NCBI GenBank assembly: GCA_036500345.1
Contig: DASYCE010000010.1
Span: 27,033 to 91,032 of the forward strand
Direction of reading: 5' to 3'
Length of the DNA stretch: 64,000 nucleotides
DNA from: Gemmatimonadales bacterium
GTDB lineage: Bacteria > Gemmatimonadota > Gemmatimonadetes > Gemmatimonadales > GWC2-71-9
In this document: positions 54,374 through 63,943 of the stretch, one piece after another
Layout: each line of letters starts with the position of its first letter
Position numbering within the stretch: the first letter of the stretch is position 1
Notes under the pieces: model-generated
What the model was told of the DNA's origin: nothing
Databases searched by the model: none
Seen by the model: only the letters and a program-made list of their open reading frames with translations
Made by a program: the position numbers and the translations under genes

Positions 54374-55659
54374 CAGGCGAGCTTTGCGATCACGTGGCGC
54401 GTGTCCACGATGAGTTTCGCCGTCTTCTTGACCATCGGCCAGTCGATGTTCGAATGATCGGTCACCACGAGGATTGCATCGGCATCGCGGACGGTCTGCT
54501 CGGTGAGCGGAACCGACTTGTAGTCGTGACCGCCCTCGGAGAACTTCGCGACGTACGGATCGTGGTACGACACCTTCGCACCGTACTGATGCAGCAGGAC
54601 GAGGATGTCGAGCGCCGGACTCTCGCGCAGGTCGTCGATGTCCTTCTTGTATGCCACGCCGAGCACCAGCACCTTGGCGCCCTTGATCGCCTTGCTGTGC
54701 TCGTTGAGCGTCTCCATCAGCTTGCGCACCCAGAAGAGCGGCATCTCGCTGTTGAGTTCGCCGGCGAGGTCGATGAACCGGGTCTTGTAGTTGAGGCCGC
54801 GCATCTTCCACGCGAGGTAGTGCGGGTCGATCGGAATGCAGTGGCCACCGAGTCCGGGACCCGGCAGGAACTTCATGAAGCCGAACGGCTTCGTCGCCGC
54901 CGCCTCGATCACTTCCCACACGTCGACGCCGAGCTTGTCGCAGACGATCGCCATCTCGTTGACGAGCCCGATGTTCACGCTGCGGAAGGTGTTCTCCAGC
55001 AGCTTGACCAGTTCGGCCGCCTCGGTGGTGCTCACCGGGACGAGGGTGTCGATCGCCGGCGCGTACATCGCGCACGCCACGCGATGGCAGTCCGCGGTGA
55101 TGCCGCCGACGACCTTCGGCGTGTTCTTGGTGCCGTATTTCGGATTGCCCGGATCGACGCGCTCGGGCGAGAAGGCGAGGAAGAAATCCTCGCCGACCTT
55201 GAGGCCGGTGTCTTCGAGCGCGGGGAGCATGATCTCGCGGGTCGTCCCCGGATAGGTGGTGCTTTCGAGGATGATCACCTGGCCGCGGCGCAACGTCGCC
55301 TTGATCGCGTCGGTCGCCGCGACGATGAACGAGACGTCGGGATCCTTGTACTTCGACAGCGGCGTCGGCACGCAGATCGAAATCGCGTCAGCTTCGTTCA
55401 GCCGCGACGCGTCGGTGGTCGCCTCGAAATGGCCGCTCTTGCGGAGGTCGCCGACGTCCTTGTCGGAGATGTCCTTGATGTGCGACTTGCCGCTGTTGAG
55501 CCCGTCGACCACCCTGGGAAGCACGTCATAGCCGAGGACCTTGAATCCGGCTCGGCCGAGTTCCACGGCGAGCGGCAGCCCGACGTAGCCGAGGCCGACA
55601 ATGCCGAAGGTGATGTCGCGCTTGCCGGCGCGTGCGATCAGGTCGTCTGCGAGTGTCAT
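54373..55659 (-). CDS. wbpA: UDP-N-acetylglucosamine 6-dehydrogenase (WbpA-like)
   Basis: Nucleotide-sugar dehydrogenase of 428 residues. FGIVGLGYVGLPLAVELG, SICVPTPLSKYKDPD, LESTTYPGTTREIMLP, SPERVDPGNP and the catalytic GPGLGGHCIPIDP belong to the UDP-HexNAc dehydrogenase branch (WbpA/WbpO type). With its neighbours it would begin UDP-2,3-diacetamido-2,3-dideoxy-glucuronate synthesis by oxidising UDP-GlcNAc at C6. Its ATG overlaps the stop of the oxidoreductase upstream (ATGA). Confidence 0.9.
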   Translation of the reverse strand: MTLADDLIARAGKRDITFGIVGLGYVGLPLAVELGRAGFKVLGYDVLPRVVDGLNSGKSHIKDISDKDVGDLRKSGHFEATTDASRLNEADAISICVPTPLSKYKDPDVSFIVAATDAIKATLRRGQVIILESTTYPGTTREIMLPALEDTGLKVGEDFFLAFSPERVDPGNPKYGTKNTPKVVGGITADCHRVACAMYAPAIDTLVPVSTTEAAELVKLLENTFRSVNIGLVNEMAIVCDKLGVDVWEVIEAAATKPFGFMKFLPGPGLGGHCIPIDPHYLAWKMRGLNYKTRFIDLAGELNSEMPLFWVRKLMETLNEHSKAIKGAKVLVLGVAYKKDIDDLRESPALDILVLLHQYGAKVSYHDPYVAKFSEGGHDYKSVPLTEQTVRDADAILVVTDHSNIDWPMVKKTAKLIVDTRHVIAKLA

Positions 55660-56672
55660 CCGGCCATCTCCACAGCCATCGGTATACCACCTGCGGCGAG
55701 CGACTTGCTGGCCGCTTCGAGAACCCGCACCACGCGAACTCCATCGGAGGCGTCGGTCCGCTCCGGCGCGGCGCCACGAGCGACGCGCACGAAGTGGGCC
55801 AGTTCGATCGGCAGCGGCTCGCCGCCCGGGATGCGGGGGATCGAGATATCCCCTTCCCGGAGGGTCAGCGATTCGGCCGCCGAAATGAACGCCTCCTTGC
55901 GATCGACACCCTTGTCATAGATCCGCAGCTTCTCGCGCGGCGCCATGTCGTCGAACACCGCCATCTGCTTCGACCCGACCACGGTGAGCTTGCGCTCCTT
56001 GTGGGGGTCGAGCCACGAGAGCTGCGCGTGTGCCACCACACCCGACGCAAAGGTCATGATCAGGAAGACCACATCCTCGATCCCGGGCTGCAGGTAGGCA
56101 TGCCCGTGCGCTGCGACATGGGTCGGCGCTTCGCCGAGGAGGTGCAGCGCGATCGACACGTCGTGCGGACCGAGCGACCAGAGCGCGTTCTCGTCGGGCC
56201 GGACCTGCCCGAGATTGACGCGCTGCGAATAGAGATAGTATGGCGTGCCGAGCGAGCCGTCGGTGAGCTTCTTCTGCAGCAGCGCAATGATCGGGTGATG
56301 CACCAGGAGATGCCCCACCAGCAGCGGGACCTTCTTCTTCTCCGCGGCTTCGGCCATCGCTTCGGCGTCGCGCACCGACAGGGCAAACGGCTTTTCCACC
56401 AGCGCGGGGATCCCGGCCGCAACCGCTTCGAGTGCCAGCGGTGCGTGGGCCGGCGCCGGTGCCGCGATCACCACTGCCTCAACCTGCTTGAACAGCTCCG
56501 ACGGTTGATCGGTGATCAGCGTGTCGGGGTACTGGGCAGTGAGTTTCGATCGCGTCGACGGGTTCGCGTCGCAGACCGCCGCGAGCTCGACGTCGGCCAT
56601 CCCCGCCAGAGTCCTGACGTGATTCTTTCCCCAGGCCCCCGCACCGATCACGCCGACTTTCAACCGGCTCAC
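55656..56672 (-). CDS. wbpB: UDP-GlcNAcA 3-dehydrogenase (WbpB/WlbA-like, Gfo/Idh/MocA family)
   Basis: A 338-residue NAD-dependent oxidoreductase starting at a GTG that overlaps the aminotransferase stop (GTGA). KVGVIGAGAWGKNHVRTL is the Rossmann motif; VEKPFALSVRDAEAM holds the family's catalytic EKP lysine; LVGHLLVHHPI is typical of WlbA/WbpB enzymes. It would oxidise C3 of UDP-GlcNAc-uronate to provide the ketone for the next gene's transamination. Confidence 0.86.
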   Translation of the reverse strand: MSRLKVGVIGAGAWGKNHVRTLAGMADVELAAVCDANPSTRSKLTAQYPDTLITDQPSELFKQVEAVVIAAPAPAHAPLALEAVAAGIPALVEKPFALSVRDAEAMAEAAEKKKVPLLVGHLLVHHPIIALLQKKLTDGSLGTPYYLYSQRVNLGQVRPDENALWSLGPHDVSIALHLLGEAPTHVAAHGHAYLQPGIEDVVFLIMTFASGVVAHAQLSWLDPHKERKLTVVGSKQMAVFDDMAPREKLRIYDKGVDRKEAFISAAESLTLREGDISIPRIPGGEPLPIELAHFVRVARGAAPERTDASDGVRVVRVLEAASKSLAAGGIPMAVEMAG

Positions 56673-57784
56673 CCGTAGAACTCCCGCACCGCGCTGACCA
56701 CTTCGTCCTGCTGCGCATCGGTGAGTTCGGGATAGATCGGCAGCGAGATCACTTCCTTCATCGCCTGCTCGGTGACCGGGAGCGATCCCATCGTGTAGCC
56801 GAGATCGGCGAAGCACGGTTGCAGATGCAGAGCGGTGGGATAGTAGATCATGCAACCGATGTTGCGGCTCTGCAGGAACGCGCGAAGATCGTCGCGCCGC
56901 TCGACGCGAAGGGTGTACTGATGGAAGATGTGCTCGTTCGCCGGATCGGTGACGGGAGTCTTCACGGCGCCGAGCCCCTTGAACGCCTCGGTGTAGCGAG
57001 CGGCACGGGCGCGACGCCCGGCGCTCCACGACGCGAGATGCGGCAGCTTGCCGAGGAGGATCGCCGCCTGCAGCGTGTCGAGCCGCGAGTTGAGGCCGAC
57101 CTCGTCGTGATGGTACTGCTTGGCGCCGCCGTGCAGACGGAGCCGCTTGAGCCGTTCGGCGAGCGCCTGATCCTGCGTGGTGATGATCCCGCCGTCGCCA
57201 TAGCCGCCGAGGTTCTTGCTCGGGAAGAACGAGAAGGTGCCGACCAGCGGCAATTCACCCGCCATCCGCCAGGTGCCGTCGACCTTGCGCCGGGCGCCGA
57301 TCGCCTGCGCCGCGTCTTCGATCACTGCGATGTTGTGCCTGGCGGCGAGCGGGAGGATCCGGTCGAAGGCCGCCATCTGACCGTAGAGATCGACGACCAC
57401 GATCGCCTTGGTGCGCGGCGTGATTGCCGCGGCAATCGCATCGGGATCGATGTTGAATGTCGGGCCGTCGATATCGACGAAGACCGGCTTCCCGCCGCCG
57501 TTATGGATCGCGCCTGCGGTGGCGAAGAAGGTGAAGGCGGGTGCGATCACCTCGTCGCCGGGCTCGAGGTTGAGCGCCCGAATCGGGAGGAGGATCGCGT
57601 CAGTTCCCGAAGCACATGCAATCGCGTGCGCCGCGTGGGAGAGTTCGGCGATCGCCTTTTCGAGTTCCGCGATTTCGGGACCCATGATGAACTGCTGGCG
57701 TTCGATCACGCCCATCATCCGGGCCAGGACATCGTCTTTCACCGTCTGGTACTGCGCCTTCAGATCGAGCATCGGAACCGGCAC
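56669..57784 (-). CDS. wbpE: PLP-dependent sugar aminotransferase (WbpE/WlbC-like, DegT family)
   Basis: Adds an amino group at C3 of the keto sugar. The 371-residue protein has DLKAQYQTVKDDV at its start, CASGTDAILLPIRAL, the PLP-contacting AVIEDAAQAIGA and the Schiff-base lysine K190 in FSFFPSKNLGGYGDGG. DegT/DnrJ/EryC1/StrS family membership is certain; the WbpE role comes from the neighbours. The GTG at 57784 has GAGG seven bases upstream. A 216-bp GC-rich gap with a TCCGGGCCCGGA palindrome separates it from wbpD. Confidence 0.9.
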   Translation of the reverse strand: MPVPMLDLKAQYQTVKDDVLARMMGVIERQQFIMGPEIAELEKAIAELSHAAHAIACASGTDAILLPIRALNLEPGDEVIAPAFTFFATAGAIHNGGGKPVFVDIDGPTFNIDPDAIAAAITPRTKAIVVVDLYGQMAAFDRILPLAARHNIAVIEDAAQAIGARRKVDGTWRMAGELPLVGTFSFFPSKNLGGYGDGGIITTQDQALAERLKRLRLHGGAKQYHHDEVGLNSRLDTLQAAILLGKLPHLASWSAGRRARAARYTEAFKGLGAVKTPVTDPANEHIFHQYTLRVERRDDLRAFLQSRNIGCMIYYPTALHLQPCFADLGYTMGSLPVTEQAMKEVISLPIYPELTDAQQDEVVSAVREFYG

Positions 57785-58000
57785 GACACTACCTCAGCAG
57801 GCTGGGGGGTGAATCGGGCAACTGCAAGCCGGGTGTGAACTTAGCGGGGCCATGCATCGGAACCCAGAGGGATACCGGGCCGATCCGGGCGGACCGGCCG
57901 GGGCCGGGGTGAGCCGGTACTTCCGGGCATCGCGTAGATCGCGGCGGCACAGTGGGTTGAGGGGCACCCGGGACGATCGGTCCGGGCCCGGAACCTGATG

Positions 58001-58573
58001 TCACGGGAGGTGTTTGAGGGCCCCGTCGGCTTCGGAGTACTTCCAGCCGCATTCCCGGCAGGTCGCCGCCCCGTTCTGGACCGAGAGCCGGACACCGCAC
58101 TGGCAGATCCAGCCGACCCGCCGCGCCGGCACCCCGACCATCAGCGCGAAATCGGGGACGTCGCTGGTGACGACCGCCCCGGCACCGATGAACGAGTATT
58201 CGCCGAGCGTCGTGCCGCAGACGATCGTCGCGTTGGCGCCGATCGACGTCCCCCGCCGGACCAGCGTCCTGCGGTACTCGTGCTTGCGCGAGACATGGCT
58301 GCGTGGGTTCATCACGTTGGTGAAGACGCAGCTTGGTCCGCAGAAGACATCGTCGTCGAGTTCGACGCCTTCATAAATCGAGACGTTGTTCTGGATCTTG
58401 ACGTTGTTGCCGATGCGCGTCCCCGGCATGACGACGACGTTCTGGCCAAGGTTGCATCGCTCGCCGATCACCGCGCCCGGCATGACGTGCGCGAAGTGCC
58501 AGACCTTGGTGCCGTTGCCGATGGTGGCACCGTCGTCAACGTAGGCGGATTCGTGAATGAAGATGTCTGCCAT
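58001..58573 (-). CDS. wbpD: UDP-2-acetamido-3-amino-glucuronate N-acetyltransferase (WbpD/WlbB-like)
   Basis: Left-handed beta-helix acetyltransferase of 190 residues. Hexapeptide repeats run through [38 protein letters not shown] and [20 protein letters not shown]. SVVxx-type coil closure and [18 protein letters not shown] mark the WbpD/WlbB branch. The C-terminus adds a zinc-ribbon-like pair, CQCG and CREC. It would acetylate the 3-amino group, completing UDP-GlcNAc(3NAc)A. Confidence 0.9.
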   Translation of the reverse strand: MADIFIHESAYVDDGATIGNGTKVWHFAHVMPGAVIGERCNLGQNVVVMPGTRIGNNVKIQNNVSIYEGVELDDDVFCGPSCVFTNVMNPRSHVSRKHEYRRTLVRRGTSIGANATIVCGTTLGEYSFIGAGAVVTSDVPDFALMVGVPARRVGWICQCGVRLSVQNGAATCRECGWKYSEADGALKHLP

Positions 58574-58645
58574 CGATGCTCCAGTGGTGACGAGCCGGAC
58601 GAGGGGCCCGGCCGGAGAAAGATAGGCGGCAGCGGAAGGGGGGAC

Positions 58646-60328
58646 CTACGGCAGGTGCGACAGGACCCGAAGATGCTCGCGATCGCTTTTCATGAGATCG
58701 TCCCGACCCGATGCGTTCAGCGAGCTGTCACGTGGGGCAAGCTCCAGCGCACGCCGATAGGCAGTGATCGCACCGGTCGTGTCGGCGGCTGCGACCAATC
58801 CGTCGCCGTAGCTGTCGTACGCATTGGCCGAGGCTGGATTGACGTGAATCACCAGCCGAAACGCAGTCAGCGCCTCCGGTACACGATGCTCACCCAGGAA
58901 CTGATACCCCAGGTTGTTCATCGCGCCGGGATCGACAACCACCTCGGTCGGCGCGTCCTTCCGGTATCGCTCGACCACCGCCGCCGCCGAGTCGAATCCG
59001 CGGGCGGTCGCAATTGCGACAAGCTCCGGTGCCGATGGCGCGGGCGGGATCGCGCGGGCGTACGACACGGCCGCGCCGGGGGCGTCCGACACCGCGGACA
59101 CGAGGTGCTGCGACGCGGTTGAATCGCCGCGCAGCCTGGCGTCGAGAAAATCCGCCACCATGCGGCACGCCGCGACGTATCCGCGCGCGGCCGTGGTGCG
59201 CGTCCAGCCGGCGGTCTGAAACTGCGGGGGAATGGGGGGTTCGTGAAAGACGTCGGAGATCAGCGAATACGAGGTGAATTCACTGTGCCGGATGTGCCGC
59301 AACGTGATGAACGAGCGGTCGGAGTGGTACCACAGCTGCAGTGCCTGCAGGTCGAGTACCGTACCCTGCTCTCCCGCCGCCTTGCGAAGATCGAGCATCG
59401 ACGCCGTCATCTTCTGTGGCGCATAGCTGTAAAAGCCGGTGAGCACATTTGTCGCGCCCTGGAATCCGTACGTGGCATCGAGTCCGATCACCGCCGCAAC
59501 GTCGCCGTTGCGCATCCCCTCTGCCACCGCGATGACACCGCCCAGGCTGTGACCGACCGCCGCGACTTCTGTGGGCGAGACGGAGCGCTCGGTGCGCAAT
59601 CGCCCCCAGGCGAATTCCAGGTCCCGTATCACCGCTTCCAGCCCGACAGCATCGCCCACAGCGTCGATCTGGTTTTCATCCACTCCATCCCACGGCACCG
59701 TCGCGACGATGTAGCCGCGACTGGCAAGCAACTCCGCAAGGACCGCCTGCGACGTCGATTCGGCATTGAGGCCGGCGACCATGAGGACGACCGGAAATCG
59801 CCCCGGCGCCGACACGGCGTTGCGTCGGGCGGCCACGTGTGTTGCGAGAAGGGCCGGGACCTCGGACGGCTGGACCGTCAGCGTCGCGATGATGCTGTCA
59901 CGTCGGGCAAGTGCGTCGGCGTACGGGCGAAACGCCTGGGGCGCGATGAAGCGGGAGTAGTCGGCAAAAGTCATCGGGTCGCCGCCCGACCGCGCGGGAT
60001 ACCATATGGCCAAGCGGATTGGGCGACCGGTCGAGTCGGGCGAAAACGAACGCGCGTAGCTTCGTGTGACTCTCCATGTGCGCGAATGGTCGACGAGAAA
60101 CTCGGTACGATACCCGACGACGTACTGACCGGGCTTGAGGCCATCCCACAAGGGAAATGGATTGATCTGCTGCGTCGACGCCGGTTGGGCCAGGACCGGC
60201 CGGAAGGCGATCGTCAGCAGAATCGCGATGCAGCTGCCGATAACTCCGTGCAGCCGGAATCGCCGACGTGAATTGAGCGCGTGATCTGCATGTGACGTTC
60301 GAATGTTCCGGGGGGATGTCCACACCAT
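58646..60328 (-). CDS. Secreted alpha/beta-hydrolase with C-terminal TPR region
   Basis: A 560-residue protein. Residues 20-48 form a signal region (GVIGSCIAILLTIAFRPVLAQ). An alpha/beta-hydrolase domain resembling dienelactone hydrolase/PAF-acetylhydrolase (about 85-395) has RLAIWYPARSGG, FPVVLMVAGLNAESTSQAV and the nucleophile elbow GHSLGG (about residue 254); a later His (SLISDVFHEPP) may complete the triad. From about 440 a TPR-like segment follows (NNLGYQFLGEHRVPEALTAF; NAYDSYGDGLVAAADTTGAI). The hydrolase-plus-TPR arrangement recalls secreted serine hydrolases of soil bacteria. Substrate unknown. The ATG at 60328 lacks a clear ribosome site. Confidence 0.78.
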   Translation of the reverse strand: MVWTSPRNIRTSHADHALNSRRRFRLHGVIGSCIAILLTIAFRPVLAQPASTQQINPFPLWDGLKPGQYVVGYRTEFLVDHSRTWRVTRSYARSFSPDSTGRPIRLAIWYPARSGGDPMTFADYSRFIAPQAFRPYADALARRDSIIATLTVQPSEVPALLATHVAARRNAVSAPGRFPVVLMVAGLNAESTSQAVLAELLASRGYIVATVPWDGVDENQIDAVGDAVGLEAVIRDLEFAWGRLRTERSVSPTEVAAVGHSLGGVIAVAEGMRNGDVAAVIGLDATYGFQGATNVLTGFYSYAPQKMTASMLDLRKAAGEQGTVLDLQALQLWYHSDRSFITLRHIRHSEFTSYSLISDVFHEPPIPPQFQTAGWTRTTAARGYVAACRMVADFLDARLRGDSTASQHLVSAVSDAPGAAVSYARAIPPAPSAPELVAIATARGFDSAAAVVERYRKDAPTEVVVDPGAMNNLGYQFLGEHRVPEALTAFRLVIHVNPASANAYDSYGDGLVAAADTTGAITAYRRALELAPRDSSLNASGRDDLMKSDREHLRVLSHLP

Positions 60329-60686
60329 GATCGTACGGATCCTCGAGACGGGGCGATGCTGCCACGAGACTCTGGTCTTCGAAACGGAGACGCCACGAGA
60401 ACTCGGAAGGTTGCACGCGCTGAACGCCTGCGCCGCCGGGGGCCCTCCTTACCGGACACAAACCGCCTTCTGACACCAGCCCTCTCCCGCATTTCCGGCC
60501 GGCGCCGCAGACTTCCCTCCGATGCTGAGGCCACACACTTGGCATCCAGTGCAGTGCATGTCGAAGGGCCGTCGGTTGTACCCTGTCGGGTCCGCAGAGC
60601 GCGGGTGAGGGGGTATGATCGGCGGTCCGACGTTTAAGTACCATTTCCTGACCAATCGGATCGCGGCGAAGCGCTAGTTTTGTCGC
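60329..60686. other. Divergent intergenic region
   Basis: This is 358 bp between the hydrolase and the kinase genes. I find no credible reading frame, RNA gene or clear sigma-70 hexamer pair. It presumably holds two divergent promoters. Confidence 0.5.
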
Positions 60687-62354
60687 GTGACCCTGCCGAG
60701 ACCGTCATCCCGCGATTTCCAGCGTCTGATGCGATCTGCGCGGCGCAACGAGATTCTCGTCGCCGGCGCGTTCGCGGTGGCAGTGGCGGTCCTGATCCTC
60801 GGCGCCTGGGCAGTCTGGCGCGCCGGAGAACGGCATCGCCGCACCGCCGACGAGGCGCTCCAGGACCAGGCGAGCTACATGGCGGGGATGGTCGCCTCGA
60901 TTGTCACGGAACAGGGGTGGTTCTCCGCCCGGACGATGCTCCGCGCCTGGGACGAGACGATGCGAGGGCCGGGACCGCTGCCGACCACCGACAGCATCCG
61001 CCGCCGCGCCGCCCGCGAAGCGATCGGCCCCGACATGGTCGCCCTCGTCCCCCGGCGATTCTTTGCCGGCGACAACCATGGCTGGCACGGAACCGACGGC
61101 CCCGAACTCTCCGATGACGCCGTGCTCTCCGTGGTGCGTCGCAGCAGCATCGACACGCTCCCTGATGACGGCATGTTCCGGATGATGGTGATTCCCCACG
61201 GCGCCGACACGTCGCTCGTTTTCCTGATGGCCGCGTGGCCGGTCGCTCCGGGCCTTCGCTGGTACGGCTTTGAAGTCGGACTGACCGAATTCCGCAACAA
61301 GATCATCCTGCCGCGCGTGACGAGCCTGGCGTATTCGTTTCGCCATCTCCGCGATTCGCTCCGGCAGCGCCAGCCTGACTCCGACTCACTTCCGCCGGTC
61401 GCGATCTCGATCGTGACCGACGACAATCGCCTCCTCTACTCCACGCCGGTGCGACCCCATCCGCCGTGGATCGGATCTCGCAAGTTGACCGGTGGACTGG
61501 CGTCGACCGTGACATTGAGCGTGGAGCCGGCGGCGGTGCCGATCCTCATGCAGGGCGGATATCCGTCGAATTCCGCGGCGGCGATCGCGGTCACCTTTGC
61601 GCTCGGCGTCCTCCTCCTCGGCGCGGCCGCGACGCTGGCGTGGCGCACCCTTGCCGTCTCGCGGCAACGAGAGGAATTCACGTCGAGCGTATCGCACGAA
61701 CTGCGCACACCGCTCACCAACATCCAGCTCTTTGCCGAGACGCTGCTGCTGGATCGCGCCCGGACGGTTGACGAGCAACGCGGTGCGCTCGAGACGATCA
61801 CGCGTGAGACGCGGCGGCTGGTGCACATCGTCGAGAACGTCCTCGCCCTCTCGCGGCTCGGTCGCACGATGACCGTGGTGCGCCGCCCCGAACGGATCGA
61901 TCAGCTGGTCCGCGATGTCGTCTCGTCGTTCGATCCGCTGCTGCGCAGCCACGACATCTCGGTGGAGGTGGCACTGGACGGCCATGAGACGGCGTCGGTC
62001 GACGGCGACGCGGTGCGGCGCATTCTGGTCAATCTGCTCGACAACGCCGTGCGCTATGGCCCGGAGGGACAGACGCTCCGGATCAGCGCGTCGAATCGTG
62101 ACGGACGACTCGAACTCGCCGTGCAGGACGAGGGCCCCGGGATCCCGACGATCGATCGCGAGCGCATCTGGCAGCCCTTCGAGCGAGGCTCGACCAACGT
62201 CAATGGCGGCACCGGAATCGGTCTCGCGGTGGTCAACCAGCTGGTCAAGCTGCACGGCGGAACGGTGCGGATCGATACCGTGACTCCCGGGGCGCGATTT
62301 GTCGTGGTTCTTCCCGGCGTCGATACCCGGTCCGGCGCATCCACGCATGGCTGA
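60687..62354 (+). CDS. Membrane sensor histidine kinase
   Basis: A 555-residue kinase (GTG start). TM1 is at about residues 23-45 and TM2 at about 296-320, enclosing a large periplasmic sensor of some 250 residues without a recognised fold. The cytoplasmic part has HisKA with phospho-acceptor His-337 in SHELRTPLTNIQL, then HATPase_c with the N-box LVNLLDNAVRYG, DEGPGIP and GGTGIGLAVVNQLVKLHGG. There is no HAMP domain between TM2 and HisKA. The response regulator follows after 27 bases. Confidence 0.95.
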   Translation: MTLPRPSSRDFQRLMRSARRNEILVAGAFAVAVAVLILGAWAVWRAGERHRRTADEALQDQASYMAGMVASIVTEQGWFSARTMLRAWDETMRGPGPLPTTDSIRRRAAREAIGPDMVALVPRRFFAGDNHGWHGTDGPELSDDAVLSVVRRSSIDTLPDDGMFRMMVIPHGADTSLVFLMAAWPVAPGLRWYGFEVGLTEFRNKIILPRVTSLAYSFRHLRDSLRQRQPDSDSLPPVAISIVTDDNRLLYSTPVRPHPPWIGSRKLTGGLASTVTLSVEPAAVPILMQGGYPSNSAAAIAVTFALGVLLLGAAATLAWRTLAVSRQREEFTSSVSHELRTPLTNIQLFAETLLLDRARTVDEQRGALETITRETRRLVHIVENVLALSRLGRTMTVVRRPERIDQLVRDVVSSFDPLLRSHDISVEVALDGHETASVDGDAVRRILVNLLDNAVRYGPEGQTLRISASNRDGRLELAVQDEGPGIPTIDRERIWQPFERGSTNVNGGTGIGLAVVNQLVKLHGGTVRIDTVTPGARFVVVLPGVDTRSGASTHG

Positions 62355-62381
62355 TCCGGGCCGCGCCACGAAAGGAATCTG

Positions 62382-63089
62382 ATGTCACGCCGCATTCTTG
62401 TGATCGAAGACAACGCCACGATCGCCGAGGGGATCCGGATGAACCTCGCGGTGGAGGGATATGAGGTCGAAGTCGCCGCCACAGGCGAACGCGGCCTGAC
62501 GCACGCACGTCGGTGGGATCCGCACCTCGCCATCCTCGACCTGATGCTGCCGGGGATGGATGGATACACCGTGCTGCGTACCCTGCGCGAAGAGGGGCGT
62601 GATCTCCCGGTGCTGATCCTCTCCGCGCGCGGCGCCGAGACCGATCGGTTGCGCGGCTTCCGCCTCGGCGCGGATGATTACGTCGTCAAGCCGTTCTCGC
62701 TTCCCGAATTGCTGGCGCGCGTGGCCGTGATGCTGCGGCGTCATGCACCGGAAGAGCGGCCGCAGGCCTCGCGGTCGTGGGAGTTCGGCGACGTGAGCGT
62801 CGACGCGGGGTCACGGGAGGTGCTGCGGCACGACGCAGTGGTCCTGCTGCGTCCCAAGGAATTCGACCTGCTTCTTGCGCTGCTGCGCCGCGACGGACGC
62901 GTCGCGACGCGGGCGGAGCTGCTGGATGAAGTGTGGCGCTACGAGCCCGACGTGGTGTCGCGCACCGTCGACGTGCACATTCTCGAACTGCGCCGCAAAC
63001 TGGAAAGCGATCCGGCGCAGCCGCGGCACATTCTCACGGTGCGCAAGACGGGGTATCGCCTGGTGCGGGAGCCGCGGGAACTGCCGTAG
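62382..63089 (+). CDS. OmpR/PhoB-family response regulator
   Basis: A 235-residue DNA-binding regulator. The receiver domain has the acidic pair in VIEDNAT, phospho-acceptor Asp-53 in LAILDLMLPGMDGY, the Ser in LILSARG and the Lys in DDYVVKPFSLPEL. A winged-helix output domain follows (RPKEFDLLLALLRR; SRTVDVHILELRRKLE; ILTVRKTGYRLV). AAAGGA precedes the ATG by about five bases. Targets are unknown; the divergent hydrolase gene is one candidate. Confidence 0.97.
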   Translation: MSRRILVIEDNATIAEGIRMNLAVEGYEVEVAATGERGLTHARRWDPHLAILDLMLPGMDGYTVLRTLREEGRDLPVLILSARGAETDRLRGFRLGADDYVVKPFSLPELLARVAVMLRRHAPEERPQASRSWEFGDVSVDAGSREVLRHDAVVLLRPKEFDLLLALLRRDGRVATRAELLDEVWRYEPDVVSRTVDVHILELRRKLESDPAQPRHILTVRKTGYRLVREPRELP

Positions 63090-63091
63090 GG

Positions 63092-63943
63092 CTACTTCCG
63101 CGCCCCGGTGCCGATCACCATCCAATCCTGATCGGCATCTCCCTTCGCAATCCATCGGTCCATCTCGGCGGCAATCGCCGGAAGAACGGCGAGCGGACGC
63201 TTTCCTTCCGCCGCTGATTCGATCATCAGCCGCGCATCCTTGCGGGCCATCGCCAAGGTCCAGGAGGGTTGCGACAGGTCGCCGTGGAGCATCCGGTTGG
63301 CGCGGCTGTCGAGACCACCGGCGGGGTTGAACCAGTTGAGCAGTTCGGCTGCGTCGTCGCCCGAGATCCCGCCCGCGCGCGCCAGCTCGAACATGTCAGC
63401 GATCCCGGCGCTGACGAAGATCAGCACCAGGTTCCCCATCAACTTGAACGACGCCGCGCGGCCGGGCTCGTCGCCGAGATAGATCAGCTTGCCGGTCATC
63501 GGTTCGAGGGCACCCTTGACGCGCTCGAAGATGGCGCGGTCACCCGACGCGAGCATCGAGCCGGTGGCGTTGAGCGCATTCGACGGCCCCATGAAGACCG
63601 GCGCGTGCTGAAACGCGATTCCGTCCGCGGTGAGACGCGTCGTCCGCGCGGCGGTCGGGACCGGTGCGGTGGTGGTGTGATCGACGATCACGGCGTTCGG
63701 TTCGAGTCCGGGACGCAACTGTTCGATGACAGCATCGACCGCGGCGTCATCCGATACGCAGATATGGACAAGCGACGCGCCGCGCACGGCGTCGGCGGGG
63801 TTATCGAATTGAATGGCGCCGCTGTCCGCCAGCTCGTGGGCGCGGGCGGCGGTGCGGTTCCAGACGTGCACCGTTTCACCGCGGCGACGAAGGGCACGGA
63901 CGAATCCGCTGCCGAGAAGGCCGGTGCCGACGAAGGCGATCAT
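63092..63943 (-). CDS. NAD(P)-dependent 3-hydroxyisobutyrate dehydrogenase-family protein
   Basis: A beta-hydroxyacid dehydrogenase of 283 residues. The Rossmann motif MIAFVGTGLLGSGFVRALRR (residues 1-20), VWNRTAARAHEL for NADP-type recognition, and the helix with the catalytic lysine (ASFKLMGNLVLI) are present. The substrate-loop motif DHTTTAPVPTAA is shortened relative to the canonical serine-rich form. Members include tartronate-semialdehyde reductase, HIBADH and imine reductases, so the substrate is open. GGAG lies ahead of the ATG. Confidence 0.9.
   Translation of the reverse strand: MIAFVGTGLLGSGFVRALRRRGETVHVWNRTAARAHELADSGAIQFDNPADAVRGASLVHICVSDDAAVDAVIEQLRPGLEPNAVIVDHTTTAPVPTAARTTRLTADGIAFQHAPVFMGPSNALNATGSMLASGDRAIFERVKGALEPMTGKLIYLGDEPGRAASFKLMGNLVLIFVSAGIADMFELARAGGISGDDAAELLNWFNPAGGLDSRANRMLHGDLSQPSWTLAMARKDARLMIESAAEGKRPLAVLPAIAAEMDRWIAKGDADQDWMVIGTGARK

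Noticed and set aside
54394..55920. 508-codon plus-strand frame opposite wbpA
   Set aside because: Antisense shadow; wbpA has all catalytic motifs on the minus strand.
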